64,000 nt of DNA from Alteromonadaceae bacterium M269. GTDB lineage: Bacteria > Pseudomonadota > Gammaproteobacteria > Enterobacterales > Alteromonadaceae. The stretch's first letter is position 1. Each line of letters starts with the position of its first letter. The DNA lies in contig SMNZ01000007.1 in the NCBI GenBank assembly GCA_004353515.1, positions 248,001 through 312,000 of the forward strand, given 5' to 3'. This document shows, in pieces, positions 34,254 to 43,233 of the stretch. The position numbers and the translations under genes were made by a program. The notes beneath the pieces are model-generated. The model ran no database searches and had not been told where the DNA came from. It worked only from the letters and a program-made list of their open reading frames with translations.

Positions 34254-35464
34254 CACTTTAACTTCTTTGTAAGTATAGCATAACTGATGATCAAAAATAG
34301 CTCAGATATATATAAGGAAAAAATAGCACCTAACCAAGATAGCTTTTTAATTAAGATAATATTTGTAATGATATTTACAAACAGAGCAGCTATCTGGATT
34401 TTAGATCTCTTTGCTTGGTACCCTGCACCAGTCAACGAATCAGCCATTGCAGTTGATATAATTTTGATAACTGGTACAAGAGCAAGGTACTTTAGTGAAT
34501 TTTCTACGTATGCATAACTTTCTCCGAGGATTATAGGTATATAGTTCGAAAAATTCATTAACAATAGAAAGCATAAGCTTGCATATAATAATAAGTATGG
34601 GACAAAAGTAGTTGAAAAGTTGTAGTTGCTTAGAATACCGTTCTTTCCGTGTAAAAAGTACTTAGGCATTGTTACGCTAAATACTGTATTGACAGGAACC
34701 ATAATCATGTTAATCAGGCGTACAGAGACAGAGTATATACCTGCTTCGAACTCCCCTTTTAATTGCCCTAGCATTACCTTATCTGATTCACTATTCCCAA
34801 TAGCAGAAAGCTTGCTTAAAGAAAAGTGAATACCTTGTTTAAGCATAAGAAAAGCTAAGTTCAATCTTATATTCCAACGAAGCTCTATTATACGAACAAA
34901 GGAAATAGATGATATTAGAAACCAAAGCCCTGAAGCTATTACAAAAACGGAAGAAACTTGTTCAAGATTTAAATTGTAGTTACATAACCAGCCAACAAAA
35001 AAGACCCCAAGAAGTCTCATTAAAGATAAACCAACATTATTATATACAATGAAGTTAAATTTATTTAGCCCTTGGTATATTTGATTTTTTAAATATATAA
35101 AACTTTGAAAAAACAGTTCTGAAACAGCGAAATTAAAAATTGCTAACAGTGAAATATTATCAAAAAGAAGAGAAAAAACTAAAATATAAGCCAATATAAG
35201 GAAAATAGAAGTTACAAAATAAACAAATATTACAGTCGCGACTCTTAGTTCAAACACCCTTCTACTTCGGCTAATATCTTTTAACAATACGGATCCTACA
35301 CCTATTGCATCAAAAGCTGCAAACAAACCTGCTAATGCTATACATATTGAAAATAAGCCAAATTCATTTACCCCTAAATACTTGGCCAGTAGTAAAAATA
35401 GAATAGACTGAATAATAATTTTAAAAAAATTGCCAGAAAGCATTTTCGAAATATTTATTAACAT
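34253..35464 (-). CDS. Wzx-like polysaccharide repeat-unit flippase
   Basis: A 403-residue polytopic protein of the MOP/PST flippase type, with about 12 hydrophobic segments. The N-terminal pattern (Leu-Gly-Val-Asn-Glu-Phe-Gly-Leu-Phe-Ser near residue 30, then Gly-Val-Gly-Ser-Val-Leu-Leu-Lys-Asp) is typical of Wzx proteins. Gly-Asn-Ser-Glu-Ser-Asp-Lys-Val-Met-Leu-Gly around 220 is another common Wzx block. It should flip undecaprenyl-linked oligosaccharide to the periplasm. It is followed without a gap by the polymerase gene. Confidence 0.87.
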   Translation of the reverse strand: MLINISKMLSGNFFKIIIQSILFLLLAKYLGVNEFGLFSICIALAGLFAAFDAIGVGSVLLKDISRSRRVFELRVATVIFVYFVTSIFLILAYILVFSLLFDNISLLAIFNFAVSELFFQSFIYLKNQIYQGLNKFNFIVYNNVGLSLMRLLGVFFVGWLCNYNLNLEQVSSVFVIASGLWFLISSISFVRIIELRWNIRLNLAFLMLKQGIHFSLSKLSAIGNSESDKVMLGQLKGEFEAGIYSVSVRLINMIMVPVNTVFSVTMPKYFLHGKNGILSNYNFSTTFVPYLLLYASLCFLLLMNFSNYIPIILGESYAYVENSLKYLALVPVIKIISTAMADSLTGAGYQAKRSKIQIAALFVNIITNIILIKKLSWLGAIFSLYISELFLIISYAILTKKLK

Positions 35465-35555
35465 AGATTATTACTTTTAAACTATTTTCAATATACTTAT
35501 ATAGCGGCAACTTAAAACTTAATATTTTAAATAAACCATCATCAAATAGTGAGCT

Positions 35556-36560
35556 TTAGTAGTTAGCCTGAGAGAATAGTTTCTTTAGGATTGGAAGAAT
35601 TAGTATTGAGAATATAGAAAGGCCAATTCCAATCATAGTAAACGCTATTATAACAATTATCTTATTAGGTTTATGTTTGAGCTCTTGAACTAAAGCAGGA
35701 TCAATCGTTTTAAAAACATATTCATCTCGAATCTCTGTAAACATCAACGTTTTAGCTTGCTCTTCAATTAACTGATATAGCAAACTTTGCTGCTCTACTA
35801 TATTTGTTTTTTCAATTTGAGATTGAAGGTAGCTTATACTTTTCTCAGCTTCCATTTTATCACGGGCCTTCATCACAAAGTTTATATCTTCAATAATCCA
35901 ATCGACCCACTGTTTCGCTACATAAGGAGAGTAATGCTCAACACTAACTTTTACCATTCCTACGTCAGCCAACTTTTCAACAGTAAATAATTTAGAAAAC
36001 TCTCTTCCTGCTTCTTGTATCGAAGGTTTAGGCAACCTTGGAGTATCTACGTCTCTTATCCATTTTTTGCTATCAAATAAATAGAGTTCCTCATCATATA
36101 CTATTTGATTAGTATTACTATCCCACTCTTTAGCTGCCATTAAATCTGGCAATATTTCATGTTTTCTAACATAGTTTGCAAAAAAATCTCTCGATTTCAT
36201 AATCTCAATAGCTAAAGTCGTTTTATCGGATTTAGTCCCTCCTAAATTAATCCCCGCAAGAGAAGCTAACCCACCAAACTGCCCAGATAATGCAGACAGT
36301 CCAGCTTGTTGCTCACTACTTGCTGGAGCCAGCAGTGCTTCAGATTTATAAATATTAGGCAAACTCAACGCGTAAAAAACACTAGCTGCAGCAAATATCA
36401 TAGTAGTAATGATAATGATCCATTTACCTTTCCAAATAGCGTTCCAGAGTTCACGCAGATCAATTTCATCATCGACATTATTCGAAGAGAACATTTCTGG
36501 ATTTAGGGCAACGTATTGTATTTTTTCGTTATCGCTTTGGATATTTGGCTTATCAGTCAT
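35556..36560 (-). CDS. Wzz-family chain-length determinant protein
   Basis: A 334-residue inner-membrane polysaccharide co-polymerase that sets polymer length with Wzy. One transmembrane helix is near residue 50 (after Leu-Trp-Lys/Asn-Ala-Ile-Trp-Lys-Gly-Lys-Trp) and one at the C-terminus (about 305-325). A coiled-coil-rich periplasmic region lies between them. The second helix lacks the full proline/glycine motif of enteric Wzz but the topology is right. No tyrosine-kinase domain is fused. It is the first gene of the minus-strand operon. Confidence 0.85.
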   Translation of the reverse strand: MTDKPNIQSDNEKIQYVALNPEMFSSNNVDDEIDLRELWNAIWKGKWIIIITTMIFAAASVFYALSLPNIYKSEALLAPASSEQQAGLSALSGQFGGLASLAGINLGGTKSDKTTLAIEIMKSRDFFANYVRKHEILPDLMAAKEWDSNTNQIVYDEELYLFDSKKWIRDVDTPRLPKPSIQEAGREFSKLFTVEKLADVGMVKVSVEHYSPYVAKQWVDWIIEDINFVMKARDKMEAEKSISYLQSQIEKTNIVEQQSLLYQLIEEQAKTLMFTEIRDEYVFKTIDPALVQELKHKPNKIIVIIAFTMIGIGLSIFSILILPILKKLFSQANY

Positions 36561-36579
36561 AAATCTTTCTCGGACTTCT

Positions 36580-36609
36580 ACTATGGAAAAGCAATAAATT
36601 TGCTGTCAA
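36580..36609 (-). promoter_or_regulatory. Candidate promoter of the polysaccharide operon
   Basis: On the minus strand TTGACA at 36609-36604 and CATAGT at 36585-36580 are separated by 18 bases, about 20 bases before the wzz ATG. The -35 is perfect and the -10 is 4 of 6. No ops/JUMPstart element was recognised. Confidence 0.45.
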
Positions 36610-36959
36610 AAGTCAATGTTATAATTTTGCCATTAATTTTTATATGTAGAGGTATTACATGTGGCTCAGGTGCCATCATAGATGAGCAATTTAAGCAGCT
36701 TCCATCAAAACACAACAACACGATAATCCTCTATATTTACGACAAATCCCTATCGCCATCGCGTTCTAACGAATAATAGCAGTGAAAAATGGAGCGATAT
36801 TGTAGCGGAATTACATTGGGAGTAAAACGGTTAATTTCCATTCTTTATGAAGTCTTTCAAGCGTCTGTTTCAGGCTACACAAAGATAAAACCTGGCTTTT
36901 CATCCTCCAGAATTACTCCAAGTGATTTGTGATACGATGTTTTTATTATCTAACGTTTT
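36610..36959. other. Intergenic region between wzz and the cyclophilin gene
   Basis: No ORF with a convincing start, Shine-Dalgarno or homology was found. This DNA separates the minus-strand polysaccharide operon from plus-strand genes, so it should hold divergent promoters. It marks the right edge of the AT-rich locus. Confidence 0.4.
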
Positions 36960-36971
36960 TTGAAGAACTAT

Positions 36972-37820
36972 ATGAAGTCACTATCGGTCCTTATTACTAC
37001 CTTACTCCTGTCTCTTTTTTCCTACGCTGATGAGCAGTGGAGAATTCCGGCACAAGAAGACCTTATATATTTTGAACTTGAAACTGGAACTGTCGTTATA
37101 GAACTAGCTTCCTTTATGGCACCTAAGCATGTTGAAAGGTTTAAGATCTTAGTTGATGAAGGGTTCTATGATGGGTTGGATTTCTATCGGGTGATTGATG
37201 GTTTTGTGGCGCAAGCAGGTGACGTTTCAGAAGAGAAACCAAGTAAGAACAAAGATCCTCTTAAATCTGAGTTCACCCGTATAATGTCTGGCACTTCACA
37301 ATTTTCATTGGTTCAATCCCCAGATTTTATAGCACCAGAAGCTGGATACTTAAATGGATTCGCAGCTGGACGTGATCGTAAAACCAAAGAAGAATGGTTA
37401 TTACACTGTCCTGGCGCAGTTGCATTTGCTCGCAATACAGAAGCCGATTCGGCAACAACTGAGTTTTATATCACTATAGGACAGGCAACAAGACATTTAG
37501 ATCGAAACATGAGCACCATTGGTCGCGTCATTTACGGAATGCCAGCCGTTCAAGCAATAAAAAGAGCAAGCGTTAATAATGCGAGCGGTGTTATTGAGAA
37601 CTCAGCCAAACGTACTAAGATACTTTCAGCTAAACTCGCTAAAAATGTTGCTAAAGAAAAGCAAATTCAAATAGAGATTCAAAAACAAGACTCTCAACAA
37701 GTGAAAGACAGATTAGCCAGTGCAAGAGTTTTGGATAACGACTTCTTTCACTTTAAAGGTAATGGAAATCTAGATGTTTGCTATTACCAACTGCGTACTC
37801 GTACCATCGAATCCAATTAG
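36972..37820 (+). CDS. Exported cyclophilin-type peptidyl-prolyl isomerase
   Basis: Periplasmic cyclophilin (282 residues) that catalyses proline cis-trans isomerisation during protein folding. The signal peptide (Leu-Ser-Leu-Phe-Ser-Tyr-Ala) is followed by the domain with Phe-Glu-Leu-Glu-Thr-Gly, Phe-Tyr-Arg-Val-Ile-Asp-Gly-Phe-Val-Ala-Gln-Ala-Gly-Asp and Ala-Thr-Thr-Glu-Phe-Tyr-Ile-Thr-Ile. An insert of some 40 residues after Gln-Ala-Gly-Asp makes it longer than PpiA. ATG 36972 is chosen for its GAAGA Shine-Dalgarno; an in-frame TTG at 36960 is less likely. A weak stem-loop follows the stop at 37829. Confidence 0.9.
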   Translation: MKSLSVLITTLLLSLFSYADEQWRIPAQEDLIYFELETGTVVIELASFMAPKHVERFKILVDEGFYDGLDFYRVIDGFVAQAGDVSEEKPSKNKDPLKSEFTRIMSGTSQFSLVQSPDFIAPEAGYLNGFAAGRDRKTKEEWLLHCPGAVAFARNTEADSATTEFYITIGQATRHLDRNMSTIGRVIYGMPAVQAIKRASVNNASGVIENSAKRTKILSAKLAKNVAKEKQIQIEIQKQDSQQVKDRLASARVLDNDFFHFKGNGNLDVCYYQLRTRTIESN

Positions 37821-37828
37821 CAATATGT

Positions 37829-37849
37829 GAGAGCCAGATAATGGCTCTC
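37829..37849 (+). terminator. Possible terminator after cyclophilin gene
   Basis: GAGAGCC and GGCTCTC form a 7-bp stem around AGATAAT just after the stop; only a short T stretch follows. Confidence 0.5.
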
Positions 37850-37966
37850 TTGAAGGTAAACGAGTGAAGTCAGCAACCGTATAGTTCAAAGAGTGGTGAG
37901 TACAACTCCAGCTATACTGCTTTTTATCTGCATAGCAGTGACTCGTTTTTCCAAATTGTTATTGAT

Positions 37967-38704
37967 TTACTCTTCTAAAAAGTTACTAGACAAAAACGAC
38001 TCTATTGCCACCCAATACTCATCGCTATCAGAAGACAAAAGTGTTGAAGACCCATGTCGTCCTTTACCTTTTGGTTTATAGGCGACGTTATCGTCAGACT
38101 CAGGTATAGCCTTAAAAATAGACTGCCAGCTTCCCACTTCACTGCGTGCAGACGTAATAAAAGTGGGAACATTGATAGATTTAGCTTCTTTCTTTACACT
38201 AATAGCACCGCCGAAATACTCCCCTGGAGAAAACGATAAAACACCATCAATTGGTGCATCTTTTCGTCCAGCAAGGACAAGAGACAATGATGCAGAATAA
38301 GATGAACCCCAGATAACCACCTTCTTGGCTCCAAGTTTTTCTTTGGCATAATTAATTGCCGCTCTCATGTCAGGGAGCGCTGATGGAAAGTCTCTTCCCG
38401 AATTCGTTCTTGCTGCGGTCTCATTCTTAACACCACGAAAATCGCTACCAGAACGTTGGTCAACCGCCAATGCAACATAACCTAACTTATTCAATCGAGG
38501 CGCAATATCTCTATATTCACCTCGGGAACTCCCCGCTTGGTGAAACAAAACAATAGCTGTTTCAGATTTTTGGGGCGTCTCATAAAGCTCAGCGGTAACA
38601 GTCAGGCCATCTTCAGATGGAAACTCAATCTTAGTCTGAGCAAATGCAACACCTTGTAGAAGGTATAACGTAAAAAATAAAAAAGCATACTTAGCTTTAT
38701 TCAT
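37967..38704 (-). CDS. Exported alpha/beta hydrolase (dienelactone hydrolase-like)
   Basis: A 245-residue hydrolase with a signal peptide (Gly-Val-Ala-Phe-Ala). Nucleophile elbow Gly-Ser-Ser-Tyr-Ser-Ala (Ser near 140), a Phe-His-Gln-Ala-Gly-Ser-Ser-Arg-Gly-Glu oxyanion region, and His in Gly-Lys-Gly-Arg-His-Gly-Ser near the C-terminus indicate an esterase or peptidase-like hydrolase of the DLH/alpha-beta fold. The elbow is Gly-X-Ser-X-Ser, not the full Gly-X-Ser-X-Gly. It is a lone minus-strand gene. The substrate is unknown. Confidence 0.83.
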   Translation of the reverse strand: MNKAKYAFLFFTLYLLQGVAFAQTKIEFPSEDGLTVTAELYETPQKSETAIVLFHQAGSSRGEYRDIAPRLNKLGYVALAVDQRSGSDFRGVKNETAARTNSGRDFPSALPDMRAAINYAKEKLGAKKVVIWGSSYSASLSLVLAGRKDAPIDGVLSFSPGEYFGGAISVKKEAKSINVPTFITSARSEVGSWQSIFKAIPESDDNVAYKPKGKGRHGSSTLLSSDSDEYWVAIESFLSSNFLEE

Positions 38705-38827
38705 AACAAAACCTTTTGAAACATTAGAGGAAACACTATCAATGACATTACCACGAATTATTAACTTTCTTCGTTTACCTATAATCAGAATAGATACACA
38801 AAAAGTCAGAAAACTTTACGCTTAACT

Positions 38828-38860
38828 AGGGTCTGTTGATCTTTTCTGTATAGATTTTGT
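38828..38860. repeat. Second copy of the CTGTTGATCTTT repeat
   Basis: TCTGTTGATCTTTTCTGTAT plus the next AGATTTTG matches the block beginning at 1014 with only about three differences over some 27 bases, in non-coding DNA. It is preceded by CTAGGG. Confidence 0.5.
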
Positions 38861-38880
38861 TCTAAATAAAGGCGAACGTT

Positions 38881-39219
38881 TCACAATCTCAATTTCCAAT
38901 TGCCATCACTTTCAGCTAAACACGCTTCTTCTGTATCAAAGCAAACATGTCGCCTAGCGTCTTTTAATAAAATACCTGCTTTGAACAATTGCTTTTGGAT
39001 ATGTACCCGAATTTCAATGTCTGTCTGATTGTTTTTCGCATTCTGTAAATCACTGTTACTATCGAAAACACAGGTTACGATTAAGCTCCCCGGAAAGTTT
39101 GCGTAATCAGCAGTATGAGTTAACCATTCAAAACCAATGCCTTTATTTTTAAACTCCTCACAGACAATAGTCAGTGCTTTGATCACATTGTTATCTAGCT
39201 TTTTAACTGTCTTTTTCAT
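38881..39219 (-). CDS. Conserved hypothetical protein, 112 residues
   Basis: A small soluble protein with no signal peptide or membrane segment. The motif Gly-Phe-Glu-Trp-Leu-Thr-His followed by Phe-Pro-Gly-Ser-Leu-Ile-Val-Thr-Cys-Val-Phe-Asp is, from memory, shared by short gammaproteobacterial proteins sometimes mislabelled as Fis-type regulators. No helix-turn-helix can be seen. The start ATG at 39219 follows the upstream hydrolase gene by 25 bases, so the two may share a transcript. No function can be assigned. Confidence 0.7.
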   Translation of the reverse strand: MKKTVKKLDNNVIKALTIVCEEFKNKGIGFEWLTHTADYANFPGSLIVTCVFDSNSDLQNAKNNQTDIEIRVHIQKQLFKAGILLKDARRHVCFDTEEACLAESDGNWKLRL

Positions 39220-39244
39220 GGGGTCAACTCAGCACGAATACCTT

Positions 39245-40174
39245 TTAACGCAGGAACGCTAGCGCGTCCTTAGCGGTGATTTGTGGAATTTCTTCCATCG
39301 GAATATGTCCAGCTTCGTATTCAATAACCTTTGAATCGGCAATAGCTTCATCAAACTTCGTGGCATCAGCCAATGGGATCCATTCGTCGTACTTTCCCCA
39401 CTGGATAAGCGTTGGTGCAGTAATACGCTTTAGAAGGTGCGTTCTATCAACTTCCCCTTGTTTAACCCTATCCACAAAGGCTTGCCTATTACCCTCACGC
39501 TTGGCAAATTCATGATAACGTTTAACCAAATCGTCTGTAATAAGTGAGTCATCGTAATAAACTTCTTCAATATTCTTTCGAATGAGACTAATAGGTGTGA
39601 CGTGTTTAAAAAGGAAGCCACCGATTGGATTTCTCGCTAGCTTAAAAATAGTCGGCACATTTTCTTTGCGTAAAAAGCCACTGGCATCGACCAAAACAAG
39701 TTTATCGATCTTTTCCGGATAGGTAACGGCATAGTTCCAAGCAATATCACCACCTAATGAATTACCCGCTAAATGAAAGCTTGTTAGTCCGAGCTCCTGT
39801 GTGAAGTTATTCAAAAACTCAACATAAGCTTCTTTGCTGTAGTCGCGAGCAGGACTTGGCCCTGTTAAACCGAAAGCGGGCAAATCGAAACGAACAATTT
39901 TGAAATAAGGAGCAAGGTAATCAACCCAAGCATCCCAAGTATGTAACGAAGCAGCCGTACCGTGAATAAGTACTAGGGTAGGTGCAGACCAATTTCCTTC
40001 AATCCGGTAATGCACAGACATTCCCTGGACATCAATATACTGGGACTTTTCGTTTGCGTATTTTGATTTAAGTTCATCTACTGACAAGTCAGCCTCACTC
40101 AACGCCACAAAGAGGAGAGAGGCGAGAGCAATGAGTACAACTAATCCAAGTAAAATACGCTTTACCATACCCAT
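39245..40174 (-). CDS. Membrane-anchored alpha/beta hydrolase
   Basis: A 309-residue alpha/beta hydrolase with one N-terminal hydrophobic helix (residues ~5-25), so it is anchored and probably periplasmic. His-Gly-Thr-Ala-Ala is the oxyanion motif. Ser in Gly-Asn-Ser-Leu-Gly-Gly is the nucleophile (near residue 142), Asp lies in Gly-Lys-Tyr-Asp-Glu-Trp, and His in Glu-Ala-Gly-His-Ile-Pro-Met-Glu-Glu. The plan fits esterases or C-C hydrolases. Either ATG 40174 or ATG 40168 may be used; one GAGG Shine-Dalgarno serves both. The substrate is unknown. Confidence 0.87.
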   Translation of the reverse strand: MGMVKRILLGLVVLIALASLLFVALSEADLSVDELKSKYANEKSQYIDVQGMSVHYRIEGNWSAPTLVLIHGTAASLHTWDAWVDYLAPYFKIVRFDLPAFGLTGPSPARDYSKEAYVEFLNNFTQELGLTSFHLAGNSLGGDIAWNYAVTYPEKIDKLVLVDASGFLRKENVPTIFKLARNPIGGFLFKHVTPISLIRKNIEEVYYDDSLITDDLVKRYHEFAKREGNRQAFVDRVKQGEVDRTHLLKRITAPTLIQWGKYDEWIPLADATKFDEAIADSKVIEYEAGHIPMEEIPQITAKDALAFLR

Positions 40175-40203
40175 ACTACCTCAAGATGTTAGTTTCAGAG
40201 CTG

Positions 40204-41466
40204 TCACAATGGCTCACTCACGGTTTCTTGTTCATCCATTTTCGCGGCAACTTCAGCAACAGTGTCAATCAACACCTTATCAGGGAAGCCATCTGCAATA
40301 AGCTGATGCTTAACTTGAAACCCTCTGATCCCTTTTCTTGTCGCAGGCCCTAAAATACCGTCAGCCTCGCCAACATCGAAACCAAGGGTATTCAAAGATT
40401 CTTGGAGTTTTTGCATATCTGCAACAGAGTAATCTTCTAAAGCAGGGAGCTTCTTCGACAAAGGCGCTTGACCAAGGATACGGTCCGCCAAATACCCTAC
40501 AGCAATCGCATAGAACTCAGAATTATTCCAACGCATAATAATATCGAAATTACGATAAGCTAAAAACGCTGGGCCTTTATGCCCTGCAGGAACCAATAAA
40601 GATGCCTCTAACTCTGGCGCCCCCAAATTAGAGCCATTCGTTTTAGTCACACCTTTGTCACTCCAATAGGCGAGTTTCTGTAGTTGGTCTTTACCAGCTA
40701 GCTCATACTCGAATGCTTCAGGCAGACTCACCTCCCGCCCCCAACGGAAACCAGGAACCCAACCTAGTTGGTTTAAAAAGTTAGCTGCTGATGCAAGCGC
40801 ATCAAGCTCACTATTCCAAAGGTCAACTCGACCATCCTTGTCACCATCAATGGCATATCTCATATAGGCAGAAGGCATAAATTGAGTATGCCCCATAGCC
40901 CCAGCCCAGGAGCCAACCATAGTATCGACCTCGAAATCTTCCCTATCCATCAATAACAGAGCTTGCATCAACTCTTTACTGAAAAACTCGCTACGTCGAG
41001 GATCACAAGCCAAAGTCACCAATGAATCAATAATCGGCATCTTACCTTTGTAGCTACCAAAATTGGTTTCGAGTCCCCAGAAAGATACTAGGTAATGAGC
41101 TGGTACGCCGTATTCCTGCGTTAACTGTTGCAAGAACGCACGATGCTTATTGAGCATTTCACGGCCTTTATTAACGCGCCAATCATTCACACGTTTGTTC
41201 AAATAATTAGGAAAAGTTTTTACGAACTCCGGTTGATTGCGATCATATGAAATGATTTTGTCTAGATGCTTAGCATTACCCAGCACATTCTCAATGCGCT
41301 CGGATGATACGCCTGCTTTTTCAGCCCTATCTTGTAAGTTAACTACGCATTGAGGAAAGGCGATTTGCTCAGTGGGTGCTTGCTCGTCAGCATGAGAAAA
41401 GTGAGTGCTCCCCATCAAAAGGGTCGACACCGTTGCCAAGCGAATAAAGGAAAACAAATTTAACAA
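40204..41466 (-). CDS. Lytic murein transglycosylase, MltB-type, with peptidoglycan-binding domain
   Basis: Cuts the glycan strands of peptidoglycan. A signal sequence (to about Phe-Ser-His-Ala) precedes the SLT_2/MltB-type catalytic domain. The catalytic Glu is in Ser-Phe-Trp-Gly-Leu-Glu-Thr-Asn-Phe-Gly, and Gly-Ala-Met-Gly-His-Thr-Gln-Phe-Met-Pro-Ser is diagnostic. The C-terminal ~60 residues are a PG_binding_1 domain (Leu-Gly-Phe-Asp-Val-Gly-Glu-Ala-Asp-Gly-Ile-Leu-Gly-Pro). Length 420 residues. The start appears to be TTG at 41466, with AGGA about 8 bases upstream; the first in-frame ATG would destroy the signal peptide. Confidence 0.92.
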   Translation of the reverse strand: MLNLFSFIRLATVSTLLMGSTHFSHADEQAPTEQIAFPQCVVNLQDRAEKAGVSSERIENVLGNAKHLDKIISYDRNQPEFVKTFPNYLNKRVNDWRVNKGREMLNKHRAFLQQLTQEYGVPAHYLVSFWGLETNFGSYKGKMPIIDSLVTLACDPRRSEFFSKELMQALLLMDREDFEVDTMVGSWAGAMGHTQFMPSAYMRYAIDGDKDGRVDLWNSELDALASAANFLNQLGWVPGFRWGREVSLPEAFEYELAGKDQLQKLAYWSDKGVTKTNGSNLGAPELEASLLVPAGHKGPAFLAYRNFDIIMRWNNSEFYAIAVGYLADRILGQAPLSKKLPALEDYSVADMQKLQESLNTLGFDVGEADGILGPATRKGIRGFQVKHQLIADGFPDKVLIDTVAEVAAKMDEQETVSEPL

Positions 41467-41700
41467 GCTAATTATCCTATGTCATAACTTCTAAGCCTAT
41501 GCTAACCAACTCTACCAAATTTATCACCCACAACACTTCTCATCCCCAAAAGTATCTTCGATCACTAAGTCATTAAATTGATACGAAGCGAACAGCTGTA
41601 AACGGATTTATCCTTTCACAAAAAAGAAAACTACCGAATGGAAATGGACAAAAAAGAACAGTTGTATATTGTGTCGAAACAAATTAACTGGAGACACTCA

Positions 41701-43074
41701 ATGACACTTAAGTCTATCGTCGCTGCCTGTAGCCTTTTGGTTGCTCCTTTAGCGCTAGCGCAATCTGAACCAACTTATGTGGACCAAGCTCAGCTTCATG
41801 ACATTGTTAGTAAAATATCCGCTGACAATATTGAACGTGATATTACTAAATTAGTCAGCTTCGGTACTCGCCATACGTTATCCGAAACCAAATCTGACAC
41901 ACGCGGTATCGGCGCAGCTAGACGCTGGATAAAGAGTGAATTTGAAAAAATTTCCAAAGCTTGTGGTGGTTGTCTTGAGGTCAAATTCCAATCTAGAACG
42001 ATCTCAGGCGAAAGACGTATCCCCAATGCCACTGAAGTTGTGAGTGTCATTGCAATACAACGCGGTCAAACTGATCCAGACCGCTACGTCATTATGTCTG
42101 GCGATATCGATTCTCGTGTTTCTGACGTAATGAACTTTACATCAGATTCTCCAGGCGCTAACGACAACGCGTCTGGTGTAGCTGGTGTTCTAGAAGCGGC
42201 TCGAGTGCTCACACAGTATAAGTTCAGTGGCAGCGTCGTATATGCGGCTCTAGCTGGTGAAGAGCAAGGATTATTTGGTGGCCGAATTATGGCTGAAAAC
42301 GCTCAAAAAGAAGGCTGGCGCATCAAAGCTGTATTGAACAACGATATGATAGGCAATATCGAAGGGGTTAATGGCGTTATTAACAACACCACAGCGCGTA
42401 TTTTCGCAGAGGGAACACGCCAAACAGAGACTGCAGCAGAAGCGAATAGAAGGCGCTTTACCGGTGGTGAAGTTGACTCACCAAGTCGCAACTTAGCGCG
42501 TTATATCGACTGGATGGCAGATCGCTATATTCCAAACCTGGATACTATGGTCATTTATCGTCTGGACCGCTTTGGTCGTGGTGGACACCATCGCCCCTTC
42601 AATGATTTGGGCTACCCTGGTGTTCGCATTATGGAAACCAACGAAAACTACAACCGCCAGCATCAGGATTTGAGAACAGAAAACGACATCAAATATGGTG
42701 ACGTTATCGAAGGAGTTAATTTTGACTACGCGGCAAAACTGACAGCACTTAACGCAGTGTCGCTTGCAGGTATGGCAGCTGCGCCTAACCCACCAGCTAA
42801 AGTTGATATAAAAGGTGCTGTTCAGCCAAGCACAACACTTTCTTGGGAAGCTGCAGACGCGAAACAAAACCCCCATCTAAAAGGCTACAAAATTTACTGG
42901 CGCTATACAGACGCACCTCAATGGCAGTTCAGTAAATATGTGGGAAATGTTACGGAGTACACACTAGAAAACATCGTTATCGATAACTACTTCTTCGGTG
43001 TCGCCAGTGTTAGTGAAGATGGTTATGAGAGCCCTGTTGTTTACCCTGGCCCAGCGGGTGCTTTTGGCGAATAA
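41701..43074 (+). CDS. Exported M28 family metallopeptidase with C-terminal FnIII-like domain
   Basis: Secreted zinc aminopeptidase-like protein of 457 residues. The signal peptide ends Leu-Ala-Leu-Ala. The M28 core shows Ser-Pro-Gly-Ala-Asn-Asp-Asn-Ala-Ser-Gly and Leu-Ala-Gly-Glu-Glu-Gln-Gly-Leu-Phe-Gly-Gly (catalytic Glu pair). The first zinc-ligand position, usually His in Gly-His-X-Asp-Ser, is Asp135 in Gly-Asp-Ile-Asp-Ser. The last ~90 residues look like a fibronectin III-type domain (Leu-Ser-Trp-Glu-Ala ... Gly-Tyr-Lys-Ile-Tyr-Trp-Arg). ATG 41701 with a GGAGA Shine-Dalgarno is preferred over the longer frame from 41638, which lacks one. Confidence 0.9.
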   Translation: MTLKSIVAACSLLVAPLALAQSEPTYVDQAQLHDIVSKISADNIERDITKLVSFGTRHTLSETKSDTRGIGAARRWIKSEFEKISKACGGCLEVKFQSRTISGERRIPNATEVVSVIAIQRGQTDPDRYVIMSGDIDSRVSDVMNFTSDSPGANDNASGVAGVLEAARVLTQYKFSGSVVYAALAGEEQGLFGGRIMAENAQKEGWRIKAVLNNDMIGNIEGVNGVINNTTARIFAEGTRQTETAAEANRRRFTGGEVDSPSRNLARYIDWMADRYIPNLDTMVIYRLDRFGRGGHHRPFNDLGYPGVRIMETNENYNRQHQDLRTENDIKYGDVIEGVNFDYAAKLTALNAVSLAGMAAAPNPPAKVDIKGAVQPSTTLSWEAADAKQNPHLKGYKIYWRYTDAPQWQFSKYVGNVTEYTLENIVIDNYFFGVASVSEDGYESPVVYPGPAGAFGE

Positions 43075-43119
43075 CCACTTGCCCTTCATCCTTGAAAATG
43101 ATGTTGAGTAAAAAGAATT

Positions 43120-43149
43120 AAAGAAAGCTCCACAATTGGAGCTTTCTTT
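43120..43149 (+). terminator. Strong stem-loop after M28 peptidase gene
   Basis: AAAGAAAGCTCC and GGAGCTTTCTTT pair perfectly over 12 bases around ACAATT; the stem itself ends in Ts. It insulates the downstream regulator gene. Confidence 0.85.
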
Positions 43150-43233
43150 AAACCAACAGCATGAACTTAACCTCTTCACAATCAAACCATTTTTCATTAT
43201 TGTTTTGACTTTTCATAACCTGTAAGGGTTTAA

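Noticed and set aside
36516-36776. Plus-strand ORF of 86 codons antisense to the wzz start
   Set aside because: Its first part is antisense to wzz and its start has no ribosome-binding site; the distal part has no recognisable protein pattern.
36561-36960. JUMPstart/ops element for RfaH upstream of the polysaccharide operon
   Set aside because: No GGCGGTAGCGT-like word was found on the minus strand.
42493-42876. Minus-strand ORF of 127 codons inside the M28 gene
   Set aside because: Fully antisense to a clear peptidase; composition is that of a shadow frame (Cys- and Val-rich).
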